From Rhodocyclales bacterium (GTDB lineage Bacteria; Pseudomonadota; Gammaproteobacteria; Burkholderiales; Rhodocyclaceae), in NCBI GenBank assembly GCA_016214145.1, contig JACRPA010000006.1:124001-188000 (forward strand): a stretch of DNA of 64,000 bases, in the 5' to 3' direction. Positions 31,253 to 39,534 of this stretch are shown piece after piece. Within the stretch, counting starts at the first letter, position 1; every line of letters starts with the position of its first letter. A program made the position numbers and the translations under genes. The notes beneath the pieces are model-generated. The model was not told the origin of the DNA. It saw only the letters and a program-made list of their open reading frames with translations, and made no database searches.

Positions 31253-32725
31253 ATGAGTGAAGATTTTCTCGTCAACTTCACGCCGCAGGAAACCCGCGTC
31301 GCCCTCATGCAGGGCGGCGTCGTGCAGGAACTGCACATCGAGCGCACCGCCTCGCGCGGCCTCGTCGGCAACGTCTATCTCGGCCGCGTCGTGCGCGTGC
31401 TGCCCGGCATGCAGTCGGCCTTCATCGACATCGGCCTCGAGCGCACCGCCTTCCTGCACGTGGCCGACATCTGGGAGCAGCGCCAGAACGGCCATGGCGG
31501 CCAGAATGGCGACGGGCCCAAGCCCATCGAGAAGATCCTCTCCGAAGGACAGAACCTCATCGTGCAGGTGCTGAAGGACCCGATCGGCACCAAGGGCGCC
31601 CGCCTGTCCACCCAGATCAGCATCGCCGGCCGGCTGCTCGTCTACCTGCCGCAGGAAAAGCACATCGGCATCTCGCAGCGCATCGAGGGGGAGAGCGAAC
31701 GGGAGCAGTTGCGGGGGAAACTCCAGCAGCTGGTGCCCGCCGACGAGACGGGCGGCTTCATCGTGCGCACCATGGCCGAGAAGGCGAGCGACGAGGAGCT
31801 CGCCAACGACATCGCCTACCTGCGCAAGATGTGGACGGAGGCGAAGAACGCCGCCGTCAGCGCCCGGCCGCCGGCCCTGCTCTACCAGGACCTCACCCTC
31901 GGCCAGCGCCTGCTGCGCGACCTGGTGACGCCGGAAACGTCGCGCATCGTCATCGACTCGCGCGAGAACTTCCAGAAGCTGTCCGCCTTCGCGCAGGAGT
32001 ACATGCCGCAGCTGACGCATCTCCTGGAGCATTACACCGGCGAGCGGCCGCTGTTCGACCTGAACGGCGTCGAGGACGAAATCCAGAAGGCGCTGGCGCG
32101 CCGCGTCGACCTGAAGTCCGGCGGCTACCTGATCATCGACCAGACCGAGGCGATGACCACCATCGACGTGAACACCGGCGGCTTCGTCGGCCTGCGCAAT
32201 TTCGACGACACCATCTTCAAGACCAACCTGGAGGCGGCGCAGACCATCGCGCGGCAGCTCCGGCTGCGCAACCTGGGCGGCATCATCATCCTCGACTTCA
32301 TCGACATGGAGAGCGAGGAGCACAAGGCCGCCGTGCTCGCCGAGCTGAACAAGGCGCTCGCGCGCGACCACACGCGCATGTCGGTGAACGGCTTCACCGC
32401 GCTCGGCCTGGTCGAGATGACGAGGAAGCGCACGCGCGAGTCGCTCGCCCATGTGCTGTGCGAACCCTGCCCGACCTGCGGCGGCCGCGGCGAGGTGAAG
32501 ACGGCGCGCACCATGTCGTACGAGGTCCTGCGCGAGCTGCTGCGCGAGGCGCGCCAGTTCAACGCCCGCGAATACCGCGTGCTGGCGGCGCCGGCCGTCA
32601 TCGACCTCTTCCTCGACGATGAATCGCAGTCGCTCGCCATGCTGTCGGATTTCATCGGCAAGCCGATTTCCCTGCAGGCCGAATCCGGCTACACTCAGGA
32701 GCAGTTCGACATCGTTCTGATGTGA
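31253..32725 (+). CDS. rng: Ribonuclease G
   Basis: A 490-residue RNase E/G family endonuclease. The N-terminal S1 domain (LVGNVYLGRVVRVLPGMQSAF) contains an inserted GHGGQNGDG loop; the catalytic region has IIDQTEAMTTIDVNTGGFVG and IIILDFIDM with the metal-binding acidic residues; the Zn-link Cys pair is CPTC. There is no C-terminal scaffold, so it is RNase G rather than E. It matures 16S rRNA and degrades mRNA. Confidence 0.95.
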   Translation: MSEDFLVNFTPQETRVALMQGGVVQELHIERTASRGLVGNVYLGRVVRVLPGMQSAFIDIGLERTAFLHVADIWEQRQNGHGGQNGDGPKPIEKILSEGQNLIVQVLKDPIGTKGARLSTQISIAGRLLVYLPQEKHIGISQRIEGESEREQLRGKLQQLVPADETGGFIVRTMAEKASDEELANDIAYLRKMWTEAKNAAVSARPPALLYQDLTLGQRLLRDLVTPETSRIVIDSRENFQKLSAFAQEYMPQLTHLLEHYTGERPLFDLNGVEDEIQKALARRVDLKSGGYLIIDQTEAMTTIDVNTGGFVGLRNFDDTIFKTNLEAAQTIARQLRLRNLGGIIILDFIDMESEEHKAAVLAELNKALARDHTRMSVNGFTALGLVEMTRKRTRESLAHVLCEPCPTCGGRGEVKTARTMSYEVLRELLREARQFNAREYRVLAAPAVIDLFLDDESQSLAMLSDFIGKPISLQAESGYTQEQFDIVLM

Positions 32726-32735
32726 CGCTCACCCC

Positions 32736-32795
32736 CGTAGGTCGGGCTTTAGCCCGACAGCCAGGCCGGCGTCGGCCTGAAGGCCGACCTACGGG
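32736..32795. repeat. GTAGGTCGG REP-type repeat
   Basis: CGTAGGTCGGGCTTTAGCCCG, a short spacer and GGCCTGAAGGCCGACCTACGG, in the rng-acyltransferase gap. It lacks the GACCGAAGG middle found in the 14543 and 17302 copies. Confidence 0.85.
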
Positions 32796-32817
32796 AGCGG
32801 GGCGCACTGGAGGAGTC

Positions 32818-34281
32818 ATGAGCGCCAGCGTCAGTGTCCCTTTGTGGCTGTTCCTGATCCTGGCCCTGCTCGCCGCCTGGGCCGCCGGCGTCCTGCTGCT
32901 GGCGCCGGGCATGCGCTGGTTCCTGCGCCGCCGCATCAACACCGTCATCGAGGAACTCAACACCCGCCTGAAGATCGAGCTGCCGTCGTTCAAGCTGACG
33001 CGGCGCGAGGTGCTCATCGACCGGCTCTTCCACGACCCGCGCATCCAGGCCGCCGCCGAGGCGCATGCGAAGGACACCGGCGAGCCGCTGCTCGAAGTGC
33101 GCCGGCGCATCGACCGCTACGCGCGCGAGATCGTGCCCTCCTTCAACGCCTACCTCTACTTCCGCCTCGGCTACTGGCTGGCGAAGAGCGTGGCGCGCCT
33201 GCTCTATCGTGTGCGGCTGGGCTACGCCGACGAGGCCGGGCTGGCGAACGTCGACCCGAAGTCCACCGTGGTGTTCGTCATGAACCACCGCAGCAACATG
33301 GACTACGTGCTGGTGGCCTTCCTCGCCGCCGAGCGCGTGGCCCTCTCCTACGCCGTCGGCGAGTGGGCGCGTGTGTGGGGTCTGCAGGCGCTGATCCGCT
33401 CGATGGGCGCCTTCTTCGTGCGGCGCAATTCCGGCGATCCGCTTTACCGCACGGTGCTGGCGCGCTATGTCAGCATGGCCACCGAGGCCGGCGTGCCGCA
33501 GGCGCTGTTTCCGGAGGGAGGGCTCACCGTGGACGGCGCCTTGCGCAAGCCGCGCTTCGGCCTGCTCGACTACATGGTGAAATCCTTCCGCGCGGACGGA
33601 GCGCGCGACCTGGTCTTCATCCCGGTCGGCCTCAACTACGACCGCGTGCTGGAGGACCGCAGCCAGTTGCTCAAGCTGGAGGAACAGCGGCGGCGGCGCG
33701 GCATGCTCTCCGCCGTATCGGTGACACTGACTTTCATTGGGCGCAACCTGTGGCAGATGCTCACCGGCAACTGGCACCGCTTCGGCTACGCCTGCGTGAA
33801 TTTCGGCAGCCCGTTTTCCATGCGGCAGTACGTTCGCGCGCAGAGGCTGGATTTCCCCGCGCTCGATGAGGACGCCCGCAAGCGCGAGGTCGAGGCGCTG
33901 GGCCGCCGCCTGATGCAGGCCATCGGCGGCGTCATCCCGGTGGTGCCGGTGGCGCTGGTGGCGCAGGTGTTCGGGCAGGACGCGGAGCGGGCGTTGTCGG
34001 AACTGGAAATCAAGTCATCGGCCTGCGATCTTCTGCGCGACTGGGAAAGCCGCGGCGCGCACATCTACATCCCGCGCCACGACCGCGACTACGCCATCGG
34101 CGTCGGCCTGCGCATGCTGACGCTGCGCCATGTTGTCGAGGAGCGCGACGGCCTCTTCCGTCCGGTGCCGGAGAACCTGCCGGTGCTGGCCTACTACGCC
34201 AATTCCGTCGCGCACTTCGGCGGCGAGGCCGTGCAGGCGATTCCGCTGGAGCGGACTGTCGCCGCCCCTGCCGTTCCCTGA
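32818..34281 (+). CDS. Glycerol-3-phosphate/lysophosphatidate acyltransferase (PlsC domain)
   Basis: A 487-residue protein with one N-terminal membrane segment (LFLILALLAAWAAGVLLL) and a PlsC domain with H-x4-D motif NHRSNMDYVLVA and FPEGGLTVDGALRKP. The long C-terminal part has no domain I recognise. ATG 32818 is preceded by GGAGGAG; the frame runs 5' through the REP repeat. It probably acylates a glycerophosphate at the inner membrane. A 23-bp motif copy lies at 33712-33734. Confidence 0.88.
   Translation: MSASVSVPLWLFLILALLAAWAAGVLLLAPGMRWFLRRRINTVIEELNTRLKIELPSFKLTRREVLIDRLFHDPRIQAAAEAHAKDTGEPLLEVRRRIDRYAREIVPSFNAYLYFRLGYWLAKSVARLLYRVRLGYADEAGLANVDPKSTVVFVMNHRSNMDYVLVAFLAAERVALSYAVGEWARVWGLQALIRSMGAFFVRRNSGDPLYRTVLARYVSMATEAGVPQALFPEGGLTVDGALRKPRFGLLDYMVKSFRADGARDLVFIPVGLNYDRVLEDRSQLLKLEEQRRRRGMLSAVSVTLTFIGRNLWQMLTGNWHRFGYACVNFGSPFSMRQYVRAQRLDFPALDEDARKREVEALGRRLMQAIGGVIPVVPVALVAQVFGQDAERALSELEIKSSACDLLRDWESRGAHIYIPRHDRDYAIGVGLRMLTLRHVVEERDGLFRPVPENLPVLAYYANSVAHFGGEAVQAIPLERTVAAPAVP
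33712..33734 (+). repeat. Dispersed 23-bp motif, copy 8 (within the acyltransferase)
   Basis: GCCGT, ATCGGTGACA, CTGACTTT; read in frame as A-V-S-V-T-L-T-F. Confidence 0.8.
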
Positions 34282-34283
34282 AT

Positions 34284-35444
34284 TTATAAATCGCGCGCGC
34301 TGCGAAAGCCGACGAAGATGTCGTCGCGATGCGGCTCGTAGAAATTGCGGAAGACCGCATCGAGCAGGCGGGCGGGCGTGGCGAAGGAGCCGCCGCGCAC
34401 GGCGCGGTGCGTGTGGAACCAGGGCCGCGAATAGTCCTCGTAGGGGTCCGGCGTGAAACCTTCATAGGGCGCGAAGGGGCTGGCCGTCCACTGCCAGACA
34501 TGGCCCCAGGGATTGAACGCTGCGCCGAACGCCCTGGCCGCGCCTTCCCACTCGGCTTCCGCCGGCAGGCGCCGCCCGGCACGGCGGCACCAGGCTTCGG
34601 CCTCGAAGGCGCTGACGTGGAACACCGGCTCGTCGGGCGCGAGCGGAATCCAGGCGTCGAAGGCGCGACGCTCCCAGCCCCGCGCGCCGCGGCGCCAATA
34701 GCGCGGCGCGCGGCGGCCGGTCACCGCCAGCCACTGCCGGCCCGCCTCGCTCCACCATTCCGTCCGTTCATAGCCGCCGTCCTCGACGAAGGCGAGGAAC
34801 TCCGCGTTGCACACCGGCCGCCGGTCGATGGCGAAGGGCGCCAGTGTCACCTCGTGCGCCCATTTCTCGTTGTCGAAAACGAAGCCGGCGTCCTTCCGCG
34901 CGCCGACCTCGACCTCGCCGCCGGGAAAGCGCAGCTCGCCGCCCTCGCCCAGGGCGGGCGGGCCGCGTCGGACGCGCATGTCCGCCGGCGGCGGCACGCC
35001 GAGGGTTTGCAGCGTGTAGTGCAGCGCCTCGCAATGCATGTCCTCGTGGCAGAGCGCGAGCCGGAAGAAATACGGGTCGGCCTTCTCGGCGTCGAGCGCG
35101 GCGTGGCAGGCGTCCAGGACTGCGGCAAGGTAGGCGCGGGTCGCCGCCAGGTCGGGCAGGTCGAGCGTCCAGCGCGTCGCGTGGGCGACGTTGCTTGAGT
35201 CGTACCAGCGATCGGGATCGTCCAGGAAACGCGAGGGCGCGAAGCCGCCGTCCCGCCGGCGCAAGCACCAGCGCTCGGCGAACCAGGCGACATGGCCGAC
35301 TTCCCAGCGCGGCGGGTTGATGATCTTCTCGTAGGGCACCGCCTGCCAGAGCGTGGCGGGCAGTTCTGCGTAGATCGCCAGAAGCTGCGCGCGGCTGTCG
35401 TCCAGCGCGGCATGCAACCCGGCGATGGAGAGATCGCGGCTCAT
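34284..35444 (-). CDS. egtB: EgtB-like ergothioneine biosynthesis sulfoxide synthase
   Basis: A 386-residue protein: an N-terminal DinB-like domain with the iron-binding ALCHEDMHCEAL (H-x3-H-x-E) and HVAWFAERW, and a C-terminal formylglycine-generating-enzyme-like domain (FNPWGHVWQWTASPF, WFHTHRAVRGGSF, FVGFRSARD). Such enzymes join hercynine to cysteine or gamma-glutamylcysteine with O2 and Fe(II). ATG 35444 overlaps the egtD stop (ATGA), so the pair is translationally coupled. Confidence 0.9.
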   Translation of the reverse strand: MSRDLSIAGLHAALDDSRAQLLAIYAELPATLWQAVPYEKIINPPRWEVGHVAWFAERWCLRRRDGGFAPSRFLDDPDRWYDSSNVAHATRWTLDLPDLAATRAYLAAVLDACHAALDAEKADPYFFRLALCHEDMHCEALHYTLQTLGVPPPADMRVRRGPPALGEGGELRFPGGEVEVGARKDAGFVFDNEKWAHEVTLAPFAIDRRPVCNAEFLAFVEDGGYERTEWWSEAGRQWLAVTGRRAPRYWRRGARGWERRAFDAWIPLAPDEPVFHVSAFEAEAWCRRAGRRLPAEAEWEGAARAFGAAFNPWGHVWQWTASPFAPYEGFTPDPYEDYSRPWFHTHRAVRGGSFATPARLLDAVFRNFYEPHRDDIFVGFRSARDL

Positions 35445-36436
35445 GCCGGCTCGGCGAGAAACAGCGCGAAGCCGCCCTCGGCGTCCTGCCACATCTTGTG
35501 GCGTGCGAAGCCGGCTTCTTCGAGCAACGCAGCGAATCCTGCGGGCGTCCACTTCCAGGAATCCTCGGTGTGGATGCGCTCGCCGGCGGCGAAGCGGCGC
35601 GTCTGCTGCCCCAGTTGCACGGCCACCTCGCGCCGCGCCTCCAGGTGCATTTCGATGCGGCTCGCCGCTTCATCATAGAAGGCGACATGGCGCCAGTCGG
35701 CGACGTCGAAGTCCGCATCAAGCAGCCGGTTCGCATTGTTCAGCACATTGAGATTGAAGGCGGCGGTGACGCCCAGTGCGTCGTCGTAGGCCGCATCCAG
35801 CGCGGCCTTGTCCTTGACGAGGTCGACGCCGATCAGCAGGGCGCCGCCGGAAGAAGTCGCGCTGCAGGCGCGGGCGATGCGCGCGAGGAAGGCCCGCGCC
35901 TCCCCCGGCGCGAAATTGCCGATCGAGGAGCCGGGATAGAACCACAGCCGCGGCGCGGATGCGGGCGCCAGCAGTTCCGCCGGCAGGTCGAGGCTGCGCG
36001 TGAAGTCGATGGCGACGCCCGTCAGCGGCAGATCGGGAACGCGCCGGCGCAGGCGGCCGAGCGCATCGCGCAGGAAATCCGCCGAAATGTCGAGCGCCAC
36101 ATAGCCGGCCGGCGCGAAGCGCGGAAACAGACCGGCCGCCTTGCCGCAGTCGCCGGCGCCGAGGTCGATGAGCAGCCGGCCGCGGCCGGCCGCGCGGGCG
36201 ATGTCTTCACCCCGCTCGGCGAACAGGCGCGCCTCGCTGCGCGTCAGGCCGTATTCGGGCAGACAGCAGATGGCGGCGAAGAGGCGCGAGCCGAGTTCAT
36301 CGTAAAAATATTTCGGCGGGATCGAGGCGTGCGCAGCCAGCAGGCCGGCGAGCAGTTCGGCCCGGCCGTCGCCGCCGCCCTGGCGCAGGTCGGCGAAGCG
36401 GAAGGGGGCGGTTGTCGCGTGGTGGGGCGCATCCAT
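35441..36436 (-). CDS. egtD: L-histidine N-alpha-methyltransferase (EgtD)
   Basis: A 331-residue SAM-dependent methyltransferase of the DUF2260/EgtD family: YFYDELGSRLFAAICCLPEY, SAM motif LIDLGAGDCGKAAGLF, FYPGSSIGNFAPGEA, and LEAFNLNVL-type region AAFNLNVLNNANR. It trimethylates histidine to hercynine, the first step to ergothioneine. It precedes egtB with a 4-nt overlap. Confidence 0.92.
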   Translation of the reverse strand: MDAPHHATTAPFRFADLRQGGGDGRAELLAGLLAAHASIPPKYFYDELGSRLFAAICCLPEYGLTRSEARLFAERGEDIARAAGRGRLLIDLGAGDCGKAAGLFPRFAPAGYVALDISADFLRDALGRLRRRVPDLPLTGVAIDFTRSLDLPAELLAPASAPRLWFYPGSSIGNFAPGEARAFLARIARACSATSSGGALLIGVDLVKDKAALDAAYDDALGVTAAFNLNVLNNANRLLDADFDVADWRHVAFYDEAASRIEMHLEARREVAVQLGQQTRRFAAGERIHTEDSWKWTPAGFAALLEEAGFARHKMWQDAEGGFALFLAEPA

Positions 36437-36510
36437 CTGTTCAGGATATTACGCCGGTACGCTGAAAAGGAACCCCCTTGACTTCCGGTCACCCGGAAAC
36501 GCTCCGGATC

Positions 36511-36570
36511 TTGTAGGAGCGGGCTTGCCCGCGATATCGGCGGCGCAATCGCGGGCAAGCCCGCTCCTAC
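36511..36570. repeat. TGTAGGAGC-type REP inverted repeat
   Basis: TTGTAGGAGCGGGCTTGCCCGCGA and its complement TCGCGGGCAAGCCCGCTCCTAC form a hairpin pair between the AhpD-like gene and egtD. It reaches into the last codons of the AhpD-like gene (stop at 36567). Confidence 0.88.
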
Positions 36571-37148
36571 TTCTTCGGCAGCCGGCCGAGCAGGTAGAAC
36601 TCGTCGTTCGGCCGCATGTTCGTCATGTTGGCCATGCGGTTGGAGAGGCCGAAGAAGGCCGAGATGCCGCCGATGTCCCAGATGTCCTCGTCCGTGAAGC
36701 CGTGGCCGCGCAGCGTCTCGAAGTCGGCGTCGTTGATCTTGCCCGATTCGAGGCAGACCTTCATGGCGAAATCCAGCATGGCGCGCTGCTTCGGCGTGAT
36801 GTCGGCCTTGCGGTAGTTCACCGCCACCTGGTCGGCGATGAGCGGGTTCCTGGCGCGGATGCGCAGGATGGCGCCGTGCGCCACCACGCAGTACTGGCAC
36901 TGGTTGGCATTCGAGGTGGCCACCACGATCATCTCGCGCTCGGCCTTGGTCAGGCCGCTTTCCTTTTCCATCAGCGCGTCGTGGTAGGCGAAGAAGGCGC
37001 GGAATTCGTCCGGGCGGTGGGCGAGGGCGAGGAAGACGTTCGGCACGAAGCCGGATTTTTCCTGCACCGCCAGGATGCGGGCGCGGATGTCCTCGGGGAT
37101 GTCCTTGAGTTCGGGGACGGGGAAGCGGCTGATGGGTGCGGTGCTCAT
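36567..37148 (-). CDS. AhpD/carboxymuconolactone decarboxylase-like peroxidase-related protein
   Basis: A 193-residue all-helical protein of the AhpD/CMD superfamily with the redox motif NANQCQYCVVAHGAIL (C-x-x-C-x-x-x-H), typical of 'peroxidase-related enzyme' entries. It probably reduces peroxides or acts as a thiol-disulfide enzyme. ATG 37148 is the natural start; the open frame continues 5' over the next gene. Its stop codon region borders a REP element. Confidence 0.85.
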   Translation of the reverse strand: MSTAPISRFPVPELKDIPEDIRARILAVQEKSGFVPNVFLALAHRPDEFRAFFAYHDALMEKESGLTKAEREMIVVATSNANQCQYCVVAHGAILRIRARNPLIADQVAVNYRKADITPKQRAMLDFAMKVCLESGKINDADFETLRGHGFTDEDIWDIGGISAFFGLSNRMANMTNMRPNDEFYLLGRLPKK

Positions 37149-37177
37149 GATGGTTCCTCTGAATGAAATGCGATCCG

Positions 37178-37735
37178 TTATTGCGACGGGGGGATGCGGC
37201 CGACGACTTCCAGCTTGCCGCCTGCGCCGCGCACGATGATGATTTCCGCCGTGGCGGGCGAGATGCCCGTCAGGGCCTGGATGTTGAAGTTGTGCGTCAC
37301 CAGCACGGCGTTGTAGGGCGGCTTCACCTTCGCCGCAAGGGCCTCGACTTCCGTGATCAGGTCGATCTCCCTGTCCGGGTTGGCATTCAGCGAATTCAGC
37401 AGCGGCCACGGCTCCGGCTCCTCGCCGAAAGCCAGCCTTGCCGTCTCCTGGCAGCGGCACCACTGGCTGGAGCGCGCGGTCGATAAATTGACGGCGCGGA
37501 ACTTGAACTGGCGGCCGAGCCGGCGCGCCTCCTCGCGCCCCGCCTCGGACAGGTTGCGCTGCGTGGCGCAGTTGCCCAGCTTGAAGCCGGGCGGATCGCC
37601 CAGCCCGCCCTCCGTCGAGGCATGGCGCATCAGCACCACGTTGCCGCCGGCCTTGAGCTTCGCCCACAGCGCCTCGTCGGCATTCGCGACTTGCGGCAGG
37701 CAGGCCGCCAGCAGCAGCATCCAGAAACGTTTCAT
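37178..37735 (-). CDS. Exported histidine phosphatase family protein
   Basis: A 185-residue protein with a signal peptide (MLLLAACLPQVANA) and a histidine phosphatase domain: VVLMRHASTEGG with the catalytic R-H, and VLVTHNFNIQALTG with the second His. Periplasmic members are usually acid or sugar phosphatases of unknown substrate. It overlaps the upstream lyase-like gene by 4 nt. Confidence 0.85.
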   Translation of the reverse strand: MKRFWMLLLAACLPQVANADEALWAKLKAGGNVVLMRHASTEGGLGDPPGFKLGNCATQRNLSEAGREEARRLGRQFKFRAVNLSTARSSQWCRCQETARLAFGEEPEPWPLLNSLNANPDREIDLITEVEALAAKVKPPYNAVLVTHNFNIQALTGISPATAEIIIVRGAGGKLEVVGRIPPSQ

Positions 37736-38712
37736 TCGATCACTCCCAGTCTTCCGTTGTGCGAACCCATATACCAGTATCGGCCCTGCGCGTCGATGAT
37801 GGCCTTGCGGATGCCGGTGTTCTTCGAAGGCAGGGCGATGACGCGGAACGACTCCGTCTTCGGCTCGAACAGCGCCACCGTGTCGGTGTCGATCTCGTTG
37901 GCCCAGACGCGGCCGGCGGCGTCCACCGTCACGGCGTAAGGGCCGCCGCCGCGGCCGGCCGGCAGGGCGTACTCCTTGACGATTCGGCGCGCCTGCGGGT
38001 CGACCTTGATCAGCTTGCCGTTGCCGTAGAGCGTCACCCAGAGCATGCCGTCCGGCGCCGTGGCGACGCGGCGCGGGCGCGAGCCGCTGCCGGTGTCCAG
38101 ATGCGTGATCTGGCCGGTGGCCGGATCGAGGCGGCCGAGGCTTTCCTCGCCGATGCGGCAGAACCACACCGCGCCCGATTTATCGATGGCCAGTCCGTAA
38201 GGGTTGCCCGAGGTCTTGTACTCGGTGATTTTCCCGCTGGCGCGGTCGAGGCGGCCGATGCGCTGGCCGTTCTGCACGGTGAACCAGATGATGCCTTTCT
38301 CATCGATCACCAGCGTGTGCGGATCGCCGCCCGAGGGCGCGCGATGACTGGTGACGGCGCCGGTCTTCGGATCGAGCCGGCCGATCGTGCCGTTGCCGTT
38401 GCCGGTGTACCAGACGATGCCCTCCGCATCGACCAGCAGGCCGTGCGGCCGCGCGCCGCCGGGAAGATCCCATTCCCTGAAGGTCTTCGTCTTCGTGTCG
38501 AAGCGGGCGATGCGGTTGCCGCTCATCACCGCGATGTAGATGTTGCCGTCCGGCCCGGGCGCCGGGTCGCGCGCGAACTGCGGCGTCGGCACCGGCCATT
38601 CGGTGACCTTGCCCTGCACCTGCGGCAGGGCGCCGGGGACGATGCCGTAATTCGAGCCGCCGGCCAGCGCCGGACCGGCGATGAGAAGATAAATGGCAAG
38701 TGTTCGTCTCAT
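37732..38712 (-). CDS. Vgb-like beta-propeller (streptogramin lyase family)
   Basis: A 326-residue exported protein with a short signal peptide (LAIYLLIAGPALA) and repeated blades such as WYTGNGNGTIGRLDPKTG, WFTVQNGQRIGRLDRASG and WFCRIGEESLGRLDPATG, the pattern of virginiamycin B lyase. Most chromosomal members are uncharacterised and probably not antibiotic-inactivating. It overlaps the phosphatase gene by 4 nt. Confidence 0.85.
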   Translation of the reverse strand: MRRTLAIYLLIAGPALAGGSNYGIVPGALPQVQGKVTEWPVPTPQFARDPAPGPDGNIYIAVMSGNRIARFDTKTKTFREWDLPGGARPHGLLVDAEGIVWYTGNGNGTIGRLDPKTGAVTSHRAPSGGDPHTLVIDEKGIIWFTVQNGQRIGRLDRASGKITEYKTSGNPYGLAIDKSGAVWFCRIGEESLGRLDPATGQITHLDTGSGSRPRRVATAPDGMLWVTLYGNGKLIKVDPQARRIVKEYALPAGRGGGPYAVTVDAAGRVWANEIDTDTVALFEPKTESFRVIALPSKNTGIRKAIIDAQGRYWYMGSHNGRLGVIE

Positions 38713-38736
38713 GGTGATGCCCCCTCTTGTTGGGCG

Positions 38737-39135
38737 CTATTGCCGCGCATCCTGCGTGGCCAGCCCATCGATGCCGGCCAGCAGTTGCTCGTCCGCGGTT
38801 ATCAGCGTCGCCCGGTGGCGGACAGCGGTGGCGGCAATAAAACGGTCGGCCGGATCCTTGTGCGGGTTGTCCAGCCGCGCGGCGAGGATCGCGGTAGGGC
38901 CGTCCAGGGGAAGCTCGACAATGCCTGACTCGATGGCGATGCGGCGCATCTCGCCGATATCGTCGGCTTCGATGCGCTTTTTCTTCGCCAGCATTTCCAA
39001 CTCCCAGAAACTGATGGCGCTGACAGAGAGGCCATCGTCTTCCAGAGCCTGCTCGATTCGCGCACGACAGGCGCGGCCAAGTTTCTTGTCGGCGGTTGCC
39101 AGCCAGTAGAGCGCGTGCGTGTCGAGCAGGATCAC
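38737..39135 (-). CDS. PIN-domain toxin ribonuclease
   Basis: A 132-residue VapC-like PIN protein with the acidic active-site residues in LLDTHALYW (Asp), ISFWELEML (Glu) and DPADRFIAATA (Asp). It is expected to cleave RNA when free of antitoxin. GTG 39135 overlaps the antitoxin stop (GTGA), the usual layout of a coupled pair. The frame remains open into the antitoxin gene, but that is not a sensible start. Confidence 0.9.
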   Translation of the reverse strand: MILLDTHALYWLATADKKLGRACRARIEQALEDDGLSVSAISFWELEMLAKKKRIEADDIGEMRRIAIESGIVELPLDGPTAILAARLDNPHKDPADRFIAATAVRHRATLITADEQLLAGIDGLATQDARQ

Positions 39136-39368
39136 TTGATCGCTTCCCAGTCGTCCGGGTCTACGGCCGGCGATATGATGTCGCCCAGCGCGCGCGTACG
39201 GCCTTTCCACATACCGAAAGGCGATGCCGGCTTGGTGGCCTTCACGGGACGCAGCTCCGCCACCGGCTTGCCGTTCTTGGTGACGCGAATGGTCTCGCCG
39301 GTACGCGCAACCTCGTCCATGAGGGCGAGGCATTTGGCCTTGAATTCAGAAGCTTTTATGGTTTGCAT
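39132..39368 (-). CDS. Phd/YefM-type antitoxin
   Basis: A 78-residue protein of the prevent-host-death family (MQTIKASEFKAKCLALMDEV, IRVTKNGKPVAELRPV): an N-terminal DNA-binding part and a C-terminal part likely to wrap the PIN toxin. It should autorepress through the palindromes just upstream at 39388-39426. It overlaps the toxin gene by 4 nt. Confidence 0.9.
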   Translation of the reverse strand: MQTIKASEFKAKCLALMDEVARTGETIRVTKNGKPVAELRPVKATKPASPFGMWKGRTRALGDIISPAVDPDDWEAIK

Positions 39369-39387
39369 GAGGGCTCCGCAGGGATAA

Positions 39388-39426
39388 CGTGACCATTAGT
39401 ATGACCATGGTCACGTCAATGGTCAA
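39388..39426. promoter_or_regulatory. Palindromic operator of the Phd/PIN module
   Basis: Contains the perfect 12-bp palindrome TGACCATGGTCA at 39402-39413, nested in a wider inverted repeat GTGACCAT (39389-39396) / ATGGTCAC (39407-39414), with a further CAATGGTCAA half site. Located 20-60 nt upstream of the antitoxin ATG, as expected for autoregulation. Confidence 0.7.
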
Positions 39427-39534
39427 TAAAGACAAAATCAAGCCGACTTGCAGATCACGGGCCGGCCCGCCATAATCCACCAAGCAACTGCTTGGTTGGC
39501 GCGCTTTGAGCGTGTGCCGGCCTGAGGGGATTCG

